Origin: DASPUH01 sp035622975
GTDB lineage: Bacteria > Chloroflexota > Limnocylindria > Limnocylindrales > CSP1-4
Length of the DNA: 33,873 nucleotides
Direction of reading: 5' to 3'
NCBI GenBank assembly: GCA_035622975.1
Contig: DASPUH010000090.1
Coordinates: 1-33,873 of the forward strand
Made by a program: the position numbers and the translations under genes. The notes beneath the pieces were generated by a model. It saw nothing but the letters and a program-made list of their open reading frames with translations. It did not search any database and had not been told where the DNA came from. Below are positions 24,607 through 31,018 of the stretch, one piece after another. How positions within the stretch are numbered: position 1 is the first letter of the stretch; every line of letters starts with the position of its first letter.

Positions 24607-25787
24607 GCGGGCCGCTCCGCGCGGTCGGTCGGTTCGGGGATCGCAGCGCGAAAGCCTGACGGCAGCCGTCCCTGCGCGGCAAGGCGGCGGATGACGAAGC
24701 CGTAGTAGTCGTCCACCTTGGCCGTGATGCGCGGCCAGCCGAACTGCTCGGCGCGCCGCCGCCCGGCGGCGGCCATCTGCCGGCGGCGGGCGGGGTCGTC
24801 CAGGAGCGTCGCCAGCGCCACGGCCAGATCGTGCGGGTCGCGCGGCTCGACCAAAAGGGCCTCCACGTCCCGGCGCACGACGCCCTTGTAGCCGTGGATG
24901 TCGCTGGCCACGATCGGCGTGCCAGCCGCCATCGCCTCCAGCAGCACGATGCCGAACGACTCCTGACCCGTGGCCGGCGCGACGAAGACGTCGGCCGTGA
25001 CGAAGTAGCGCGCCTTCTCCTCGTCGCTGACGCGGCCCAGCAGCTCGACGCCCTGGAGGCGCCGCGTCTGGACGTACCGCCGGACCTCCCGCTCGAGCGG
25101 CCCGGAGCCCACCACGAGGAGCCGGCACGCCCGGCCCGAGCGGCGCAGCGTGCGGTACGCCTTGAGCAGCACCGGCAGGCCCTTGCGCGCCTCGAAGCGC
25201 CCGACGAAGAGGATGTTCGGCGTCCCGTCACGCCACCGGGCGATGGGACGGGCCGATTCGTAGCGCCACAGGTCGACGCCGTTGGGGATGACCTTGTAGT
25301 CGCCCGGGAAGTAGTGGTCGATGAAGTGGCGCGCCGCGGCGCTGACGGCGATCCGGCCGTGCAGCCGGGCGACCGATCCGCGCACCGCCCGCCCGATGAC
25401 CTGGTAGGCCGGGCTCCAGCCGGCGTAGGCGTGGAAGGTGGCCACGTTCACGCAGTCGGACTCGCGCAGCAGGATGGGCGACAGGAATGGCACCAGCGGC
25501 TCGTGGAAGTGCAACAGGTCGAAGCGCTCAGTGGCGATCAGGTCGCGTGCCTGGGCCAGATAGCGGGGCGACAGGGTCAGGGTGCCGACCGAGCCGTTGG
25601 TGGGCACGCTGAAGCCGCGGCCCAGGCGGATCACGTCGCCCTCGCTGGCCTTCTGCAGGCCGTGCGTGCTGGAGATGATGCGCACGTCGTGGCCGCGTGC
25701 CAGGAGGTTCTCGTAGAGGTGCCGCACGTGCTCGTTGACGCCACCCGGGAGGGGGTAGACGTACGGCGTGACCAGGCCGATCTTCAC
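24603..25787 (-). CDS. GT4 glycosyltransferase, PimA-like (phosphatidylinositol alpha-mannosyltransferase candidate)
   Basis: The 394-residue GT-B enzyme opens with IGLVTPYVYPLPGGVNEHV, the glycine loop of PimA-type enzymes. LLHFHEPLVPFL supplies the His-Glu pair near the active site, and FVGRFEARKGL the nucleotide-sugar phosphate-binding Arg/Lys. The EX7E motif spans E276-E284 (ESFGIVLLE). PimA transfers the first mannose from GDP-mannose to phosphatidylinositol at the inner leaflet. Generic GT4 enzymes share these motifs, so specificity rests on context: PI-synthase-like, inositol-phosphate-synthase and PatA-like genes lie in the same operon. GTG 25787 overlaps the PHP gene stop and has GAGGAGG seven bases upstream. 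Confidence 0.82.
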   Translation of the reverse strand: MKIGLVTPYVYPLPGGVNEHVRHLYENLLARGHDVRIISSTHGLQKASEGDVIRLGRGFSVPTNGSVGTLTLSPRYLAQARDLIATERFDLLHFHEPLVPFLSPILLRESDCVNVATFHAYAGWSPAYQVIGRAVRGSVARLHGRIAVSAAARHFIDHYFPGDYKVIPNGVDLWRYESARPIARWRDGTPNILFVGRFEARKGLPVLLKAYRTLRRSGRACRLLVVGSGPLEREVRRYVQTRRLQGVELLGRVSDEEKARYFVTADVFVAPATGQESFGIVLLEAMAAGTPIVASDIHGYKGVVRRDVEALLVEPRDPHDLAVALATLLDDPARRRQMAAAGRRRAEQFGWPRITAKVDDYYGFVIRRLAAQGRLPSGFRAAIPEPTDRAERPA

Positions 25788-26614
25788 GGCCGCGCCTCCT
25801 CGCCGTCCGCCCGGTAGCTCGCCGGCCGCTGGCGGCCGCCGGGGTAGCCCAGGTCCCGCCCCGTGCCACGCCGCAGCAGGCGGCCGCCGAGATCGGCCGA
25901 CAGGTCGCGTGCCTTCTTGCGGTACTGGCGGCCGACCATGCCCACCTGGGCGAACCGCGGGTAGAAGTCGCCGTGCCAGGTCGTGGTGCCGGCCGCGATG
26001 GCCCGGCGGAGGTCGTCGGCGCTGCGGCCGGGGAATCCGGTCCAGCCCTGGCCGATCTGGTCCAGTTCGTGGGCATCGCTGTCGCCGATGCCCGGCAGCC
26101 CGTGCTCCGCAGCGAAGGCCACGACCGCGGGGTGCCAGCGGCGCCCGATGGTCGTGGGGTTGAAGACCTCAAGCGCATCGGGGCGGGTGGCCGGGTCGGG
26201 GTCGGCCAGCAGCCGCAGCAGGGTGCGGCGGCTGACGCAGAGCGGGTAGGGGATGAACGGATGCGCCGGCACCGCCACCCCGCCCTGGGCGTGGACCTCG
26301 GCGATCGTGGCCCGCATCGAACGCCACGGCTTGAGGGGACCGGTCAGGAACAGCCCCAGGAGGTGCCCCCCGCGGGTGCTGACCTCCTCGCCGACGACCA
26401 CCTCGAAGGGATACGCCCGGTCGTGGGCCATCGCCCGCGCCGCCAGCGCCGCATCGATGCGGTCGTGATCGGCGATGGCGATGACATCCAGGTCGCCGCG
26501 CGCCGCCACCCGCTCCAGGATGGCCGTCACCGGCGCCGTGCCGTCCGAGGCGGCCGTGTGGATGTGCAGGTCCGCCCGCCCGTGGCGACTCGCAGTGTCG
26601 TCGGCAGCACTCAT
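25784..26614 (-). CDS. PHP-domain phosphoesterase
   Basis: The 276-residue protein has the full set of PHP metal-ligand motifs. These are DLHIHTAASDG (residues 15-25), IAIADHD (45-51), the Glu in VVGEEVS, an AHPF histidine and the C-terminal GDSDAH. Family members hydrolyse phosphate esters; the TrpH/YciV group acts on nucleotide 3',5'-bisphosphates or RNA 5' ends. Here it is translationally coupled to PatA-like and PimA-like genes on both sides (ATGA and GTGA overlaps). A phosphatase step in inositol-lipid synthesis is therefore a plausible but unproven role. Confidence 0.85.
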   Translation of the reverse strand: MSAADDTASRHGRADLHIHTAASDGTAPVTAILERVAARGDLDVIAIADHDRIDAALAARAMAHDRAYPFEVVVGEEVSTRGGHLLGLFLTGPLKPWRSMRATIAEVHAQGGVAVPAHPFIPYPLCVSRRTLLRLLADPDPATRPDALEVFNPTTIGRRWHPAVVAFAAEHGLPGIGDSDAHELDQIGQGWTGFPGRSADDLRRAIAAGTTTWHGDFYPRFAQVGMVGRQYRKKARDLSADLGGRLLRRGTGRDLGYPGGRQRPASYRADGEEARP

Positions 26615-27588
26615 GCGCGGGTCGCCGGGGGCACCAGGTCAGGCCAGATCGGGAAGAGCAGCGCCCACCACTGCTCCGGCGCCGCGGCCACCAGCCGTTC
26701 GAAGGCGCGGGCTTCGCCCTCCATGAACGCCTCCACGCGCTGCCGCAGCGAGCCGCCGGTCGGGACGTCGAGCGGCTCCATGCGCCCTGCATAGCGGCTC
26801 CAGCCGATGCGCCGGATGGCCACCGCGTACGTGGGCACGCCGCTCTCGAGGGCCAGCAGGGCCGGACCGCCCGACAGGCGGGCCGGCGAGCCGAACAGCT
26901 GCGTCGGCCGACCGCTGCCGGCGATGTCGCGATCGGCCACGATGCCCACCAGGCCGCCCTCGCGGAGCACCCGGCGCAGCTCCGGCCCGGCCGTTTCCGG
27001 CGGCATGATGGCCTGCACCCCCAGCCGTTCCCGCTGGGCCGTGAACCACGCCTGGAGCGGGGGGTTGTCGACGATCTCCATTGGTCCGGCGACGCGTCGG
27101 CCGCTGCGGACCGCGCTGTAGATGGCCGGCATCTCGACCGGCCCGAAGTGCAGGCCAAGGGCCAGCAGCGCACCGCCGTCGGCGACCCTCGCGTAGGCGG
27201 CGTCGATCGTCTCCGGCGTCTCCAGGACCAGGTGCGCCGCCAGCCAGGCAGGCGTCATCGTCGGTCCGCGCATCAACTCCACGAGGTACCGGGCGTGGTG
27301 GCGATACACGCCGCGCACCAGGTCCTCCAGCCGGCGTGGATCACGCACCGCCACGCTGACGCGTGGCGTGGCCAGCCCGGCCGCCTCGAGGCCCTCGCAG
27401 ACCCGCCGCATGTTGGCCCGCACGAGGTCCCGCTGTGCCCTGCGGGCGACGAGGTAGTGGGCCCCGCCGAGGAGGTCGGCCAGGCGTTCCAGGGCGCCAC
27501 CGGGCAGGGCGCAGGCCAGGGCGGAGGCGGCCGCCACGAGGCGGGCGGCGAGTCGCTGGCGAAACGTCCCCGTCGTCGCGCCGCTCAT
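26611..27588 (-). CDS. LPLAT/HtrB-family acyltransferase, PatA-like (copy 1)
   Basis: The 325-residue protein belongs to the lysophospholipid/lipid A acyltransferase group that includes mycobacterial PatA, which acylates PI mannosides. The HX4E catalytic motif is H147-E152 in LGLHFGPVEMP. It is followed by VGIVADRDIAGSGRPTQLFG, the usual second block of the family. The N terminus has one amphipathic or membrane-associating segment. The ATG at 27588 overlaps the stop of copy 2 (ATGA), so the longer upstream open frame is not used. Which lipid it acylates is inferred from the operon only. Confidence 0.82.
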   Translation of the reverse strand: MSGATTGTFRQRLAARLVAAASALACALPGGALERLADLLGGAHYLVARRAQRDLVRANMRRVCEGLEAAGLATPRVSVAVRDPRRLEDLVRGVYRHHARYLVELMRGPTMTPAWLAAHLVLETPETIDAAYARVADGGALLALGLHFGPVEMPAIYSAVRSGRRVAGPMEIVDNPPLQAWFTAQRERLGVQAIMPPETAGPELRRVLREGGLVGIVADRDIAGSGRPTQLFGSPARLSGGPALLALESGVPTYAVAIRRIGWSRYAGRMEPLDVPTGGSLRQRVEAFMEGEARAFERLVAAAPEQWWALLFPIWPDLVPPATRA

Positions 27589-28628
27589 GCTGGAGCCGCC
27601 TCCCGTGGGGCGGGCTCGGCCGGGACCTCGGCGACCAGCATCGCGGCGCCCCGCGCCGCGAGCGCCTCGGCCTCTGCGTCGGACGCCGGCCACATGCGCT
27701 TGAACGTGTACCACTGGGCGGGCGCCTCGCGCACCATGGCCTCGACAGCATCGGCGATGGCCTGGGTCGCCCGGGCGATGCCGACCGGCGAGCCGTCCGG
27801 CACCTCGATCGGCTCAAGGTGCTCCGCCTCGTAGTGCCCGTCGGGCAGCCGCCGGCAGGCGACCGGCACGAGCAGGGCTCGTGTTCGTGCGGCCAGCACG
27901 GCCGGGCCCGCCGGCAGGGTCGTCCAGGCCCCGAAGAGGCGCACCGGCACGTCCTCCGGGCGGTAGCCCCAGTCCACGAGCAGGCCGAGCACGACGGGCT
28001 GGCGCAGGATGCGGAACAGTGAGCGCAGGTTGCGCCACGGGACGACCTCCACACCCCAGCGGCGGCGCTGCGCCTGGAGCAGCTCGTACAGCTCGGGGTA
28101 GGCGCTGTCATCGGCCAGGCCGTAGACCGGCAGGCCCCGGGTGGCGAAGGCCGCCACGAGCGTCTCGATGCTGCCGATGTGACAGCTCACGGCGATGAGC
28201 GAGCGGCCCTCCCGCGCCGTCCGCTCGTAGAGCGCCCGGAACGAGTCGTAGCCGGTCGGCCCGTCCGTGGCGAACAGGCGGGCCGGCTCGTCCAGCGGAC
28301 GCGACGGCAGCCGCATCAGCTCGACGACGTAGCGCGCATAGGTCTGGTATACGCGGCGGGCCAGCCGGCGGGCGGCGGGATCGTCGGGTGGCACGCCCAG
28401 GATGTGGCCGGCGTTGGCCTGGATGATGCGCCGCTTGGCGGGCCACGCCGCGTAGCCGGCCAGGAAGCCGGCCCGGGCGATCGGCCAGGCGACGCTCACC
28501 GGCACGTGGCCCATGAGGGCCGACGTGGCGCGGTAGGCGGCCACGGTCGCCTTCTCGTGGGCGCGTGTCAGGGTGCGGCGGAGCCGCCCGCCGCGGGCCG
28601 GCGGGCGGTGCGGGGCCGGGACGGTCAT
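27585..28628 (-). CDS. LPLAT/HtrB-family acyltransferase, PatA-like (copy 2)
   Basis: The 347-residue protein is paralogous to its downstream neighbour. Its HX4E motif is H150-E155 in AVSCHIGSIETL, followed by LGLLVDWGYRPEDVPVRLFGAWTTLPAGP. The region RRVYQTYARYVVELMRLP mirrors GVYRHHARYLVELMRGP in copy 1. ATG 28628 is chosen because the open frame upstream overlaps the end of the inositol-phosphate synthase gene and is low-complexity. The gap to that gene is 58 bp. A role in acylating inositol-containing glycolipids is inferred from context. Confidence 0.82.
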   Translation of the reverse strand: MTVPAPHRPPARGGRLRRTLTRAHEKATVAAYRATSALMGHVPVSVAWPIARAGFLAGYAAWPAKRRIIQANAGHILGVPPDDPAARRLARRVYQTYARYVVELMRLPSRPLDEPARLFATDGPTGYDSFRALYERTAREGRSLIAVSCHIGSIETLVAAFATRGLPVYGLADDSAYPELYELLQAQRRRWGVEVVPWRNLRSLFRILRQPVVLGLLVDWGYRPEDVPVRLFGAWTTLPAGPAVLAARTRALLVPVACRRLPDGHYEAEHLEPIEVPDGSPVGIARATQAIADAVEAMVREAPAQWYTFKRMWPASDAEAEALAARGAAMLVAEVPAEPAPREAAPA

Positions 28629-28686
28629 GGAACGGACCCCCGCCGCGGGCGGCGCGGACGTGGCTCCCCGACGGCCGGGCGGCGGC

Positions 28687-29934
28687 TCAGCGGGCCGCCA
28701 CGCTCGCCTTGGCCCGCGCGGGCGCCATCCGGCGGACACGGCGGGCACGCGGGGCCTCGGTGCCCACGAGCGTCTCGTCGTCCTCGCCCCGGATGAAGGC
28801 CTCGACGCGCTGGAAGGCGATGTCGTCGTGGATCTGGATCGGCGGGCTCTTCATGAAGTAGGACGACGGCGCCACCAGCGTGCCCTTGAGGCCGCGGTCC
28901 AGGCCCAGCTTCAGGCAGCGGACGGCGTCGGTGATGACGCCGGCGCTGTTGGGGCTGTCCCACACCTCCAGCTTCAGCTCCGCGTTGAGCGGCACGTCGC
29001 CGTAGGTGGTGCCCTCCATGCGGATATAGCACCACTTGCGGTCGAGCAGCCACGGCACGTGGTCCGACGGCCCGACGTGGATGTCGTCCGTGTCGATGTC
29101 GTAGTCGAGCATCGACGTGACGGCGTTGGTCTTGCTGATCTTCTTGGACTCCAGGCGCTCGCGCTCGAGCATGTTGAGGAAGTCGGTGTTGCCGCCGAAG
29201 TTCAGCTGGTACGTGCGGTCGAGGCGCACGCCGCGATCCATGAAGAGGCGGGTCAGCACGCGGTGGGTGATGGTCGCCCCGACCTGGCTCTTGATGTCGT
29301 CGCCGATGACCGGCAGACCCTTCTCGGCGAAGCGGCGCTGCCAGTACGGCTCACGGCCGATGAAGACGGGGATGGCGTTGACGAAGCCGACGCCGGCCGC
29401 CAGGGCCTGCTCGACGTACCACTTGGTGGCTTCCTCCGAGCCGACCGGCAGGTAGGAGACGACCACGTCGACCTTGCGCTCCTTGAGGATGCCGACCACG
29501 TCGGCCGTCGGGCCGGGCGCCTTCTCGATGATCTGGCTGAGGTACTTGCCCAGGCCGTCGTGGGTCATGCCCCGGTCGACCTTGACCCCGATGTGGGGTA
29601 CCTGCTGGAAGACGTACGTGTTGTTGGGCTTCGTGTAGATGGCCTCGGAGAGGTCCTTGCCGACCTTGTTCTTGTCGATGTCGAAGGCGGCCACGAATTC
29701 GATGTCGCGGATGTGGTACCCGCCCAGGTTGACGTGCATGAGGCCCGGCACGAACTCGTCGTCCTTGGCGTTCTCGTAGTAGTAGCGGCCCTGCACGAGG
29801 CTGCTGGCGCAGTTGCCCACGCCCACGATGGCGACGCGGATCTTGCCGTCGCCGCGCTTGGCGGCGCCCTTCGCCGGGGCTGCCTTCTCCTGGCCGTTCT
29901 TGTCCTGGCCGTTCTTGCTCACGTGCTGCTCCAT
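28687..29934 (-). CDS. ino1: Inositol-3-phosphate synthase (actinobacterial/archaeal type)
   Basis: Ino1 converts glucose-6-phosphate to 1L-myo-inositol-3-phosphate with bound NAD. Visible features are the dinucleotide loop VAIVGVGNCASSLVQG, FVAAFDIDKNKVGKDL, VSYLPVGSEEATKWY and the conserved core LNFGGNTDFLNM, SKTNAV, HVGPSDHVPWL and KSPPIQIHDD. The length (415) exceeds the short prokaryotic form because of a charged N terminus (about 30 residues) and a basic Ala/Arg-rich tail. ATG 29934 follows AGGAG closely. A GTG four codons later has better Shine-Dalgarno spacing and may be the true start. The gene follows the PI-phosphate-synthase-like gene by 6 nt. Confidence 0.95.
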   Translation of the reverse strand: MEQHVSKNGQDKNGQEKAAPAKGAAKRGDGKIRVAIVGVGNCASSLVQGRYYYENAKDDEFVPGLMHVNLGGYHIRDIEFVAAFDIDKNKVGKDLSEAIYTKPNNTYVFQQVPHIGVKVDRGMTHDGLGKYLSQIIEKAPGPTADVVGILKERKVDVVVSYLPVGSEEATKWYVEQALAAGVGFVNAIPVFIGREPYWQRRFAEKGLPVIGDDIKSQVGATITHRVLTRLFMDRGVRLDRTYQLNFGGNTDFLNMLERERLESKKISKTNAVTSMLDYDIDTDDIHVGPSDHVPWLLDRKWCYIRMEGTTYGDVPLNAELKLEVWDSPNSAGVITDAVRCLKLGLDRGLKGTLVAPSSYFMKSPPIQIHDDIAFQRVEAFIRGEDDETLVGTEAPRARRVRRMAPARAKASVAAR

Positions 29935-29940
29935 GTGCTC

Positions 29941-30576
29941 CTACCTGGTTCCCGCTGCCTGATGGTGGACGTGGACGATGCGCTGGATGACGGTGATGGT
30001 GCCGAGGGCCGCGATGGCGCCCAGCGCGAGCTGGAGCCACGGGCCGCCCGCGGGGCCGCCGCTGAAGCCGCTGGCGACGAGGCCGAGGCCGAGGATGACG
30101 ACCCGCTCGGGGCGGGGGGCCACGCCGACCTCGCCGTGCCAGCCCAGGCCCTCCGCCTTGGCGCGGCTGTAGCTGACCATGAACGCGGCGCCCATGGCGA
30201 GCACCGCGAGGAGGACCGTCGGGGACTGGCCGGCCAGGGCCGCGCCGGTGGCGAGGCCGGCGTAGACGAGCCCCTCGCCCCACCGGTCGAAGGTGCTGTC
30301 CAGGAACGCGCCGAACGGGCTGGCCGTGCCGGTCGCCCGGGCGACCGCGCCGTCGAACATGTCGAAGGCGGCGCCGAAGGTCGCCACGAGGCCGCAGGCC
30401 AGCCACAGCTGGAGGCCGCCCAGGACGGCCGCCACGATCGAGATGCCGAAGCCGATGAGGGTCAGGACGTTGGGCGTCAGGCCCACCCGGGCCAGGTTGG
30501 CCGCGTAGGGCTCCACCCGGTGGCGGAACCGGTCGCGTGCGGCGACCGACACGAGCGACCCCTCCCTGAGGTTCAT
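29941..30576 (-). CDS. CDP-alcohol phosphatidyltransferase, phosphatidylinositol-phosphate synthase-like
   Basis: The enzyme joins CDP-diacylglycerol to an alcohol. The complete CDP-OH motif is present as FDMFDGAVAR and FGAFLDSTFD (D72, D75, G76, R80, G89, D93, D97). SYSRAKAE and APRPER downstream resemble the inositol-phosphate-binding region of bacterial PI-phosphate synthases. About six membrane helices are apparent. The partner gene ino1 makes inositol-3-phosphate, the substrate of that reaction, which supports the call over phosphatidylglycerophosphate synthase. ATG 30576 overlaps the arsR stop (ATGA). A GTG six codons upstream is the alternative. Confidence 0.85.
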   Translation of the reverse strand: MNLREGSLVSVAARDRFRHRVEPYAANLARVGLTPNVLTLIGFGISIVAAVLGGLQLWLACGLVATFGAAFDMFDGAVARATGTASPFGAFLDSTFDRWGEGLVYAGLATGAALAGQSPTVLLAVLAMGAAFMVSYSRAKAEGLGWHGEVGVAPRPERVVILGLGLVASGFSGGPAGGPWLQLALGAIAALGTITVIQRIVHVHHQAAGTR

Positions 30577-30905
30577 CCCGCCAGTCCCAGCCACGCCCGC
30601 TCGCGCTGCTCCGCCGCCAGGAGCGCGGCCGGCTCCAGGCTGCAGACTGTCTCACGGCCGCTGCGGCGCATGGCCACGAGGCCGGCCGCCCGCAAACGCC
30701 CGAGGTGCCAGCTGACCAGCGGCTGGGAGAGGCCGACATGCTCGGTCAGCTCGGCGACCGTGGCCGGACCGTCGGCCAGCCGCCGCACGAGCCGCAGGCG
30801 GTTGACGTCGGCGAGCGCCTTGTGGAACGCCCGCAGCTCGCGCAGCTCCTCCGGGGCGGTGGTGACGGAGGCGATCGTGGCGCGGATGCGGGCCGGGCTG
30901 GCCAT
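30573..30905 (-). CDS. ArsR-family winged-helix transcriptional regulator
   Basis: The 110-residue protein has the ArsR winged helix: FHKALADVNRLRLVRRLADGPATVAELTEHVGLSQPLVSWHLGRLRAAGLV, then a short wing (RRSGRETVCSL). The metal-sensing ELCVCDL motif of ArsR/SmtB is absent, so it probably responds to another ligand or to redox; Cys is scarce. It is the first gene of the inositol-lipid operon, transcribed from a near-consensus promoter whose -10 region is overlapped by direct repeats, which suggests autoregulation. It may also control the divergent exporter. Confidence 0.9.
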   Translation of the reverse strand: MASPARIRATIASVTTAPEELRELRAFHKALADVNRLRLVRRLADGPATVAELTEHVGLSQPLVSWHLGRLRAAGLVAMRRSGRETVCSLEPAALLAAEQRERAWLGLAG

Positions 30906-30928
30906 CAGGGCGGGGTGCGCTCCAGGTC

Positions 30929-30950
30929 GATTGATAAAGAGAGATTGATA
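30929..30950. promoter_or_regulatory. Tandem direct repeat, candidate ArsR operator
   Basis: GATTGATA occurs at 30929-30936 and again at 30943-30950, a 14-bp period, in an AT-rich island. The second copy overlaps the -10 box of the arsR promoter and the first lies just past the expected transcription start. A repressor bound here would block the operon. Direct rather than inverted repeats are unusual for a dimeric ArsR protein. Confidence 0.55.
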
Positions 30951-30976
30951 CTAGGCCGCGAGGACGGCCGTGTCAA
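30948..30976 (-). promoter_or_regulatory. Promoter of arsR and the inositol-lipid operon
   Basis: On the minus strand a perfect TTGACA (30976-30971) and TAGTAT (30953-30948) are separated by exactly 17 bp. Transcription would start near 30941, about 36 nt before the arsR ATG. Confidence 0.8.
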
Positions 30977-30991
30977 CGGGCACTCGCCGCG

Positions 30992-30997
30992 TACACT
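30992..30997 (+). promoter_or_regulatory. Candidate -10 box of the MFS exporter gene
   Basis: TACACT ends 7 nt before a GTG (31005) that opens a five-codon frame. Its TGA overlaps the exporter ATG as ATGA. A GAGG at 31007-31010 could instead serve as the Shine-Dalgarno for the ATG. Confidence 0.45.
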
Positions 30998-31018
30998 GCC
31001 GGCCGTGAGGGCCCGGCC

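Noticed and set aside
28573..30948. 791-codon plus-strand open frame opposite ino1 and the PI-synthase-like gene
   Set aside because: The opposite strand encodes unmistakable enzymes in coupled order; this frame shows only Asp/Val/Arg/Gly-biased shadow sequence.
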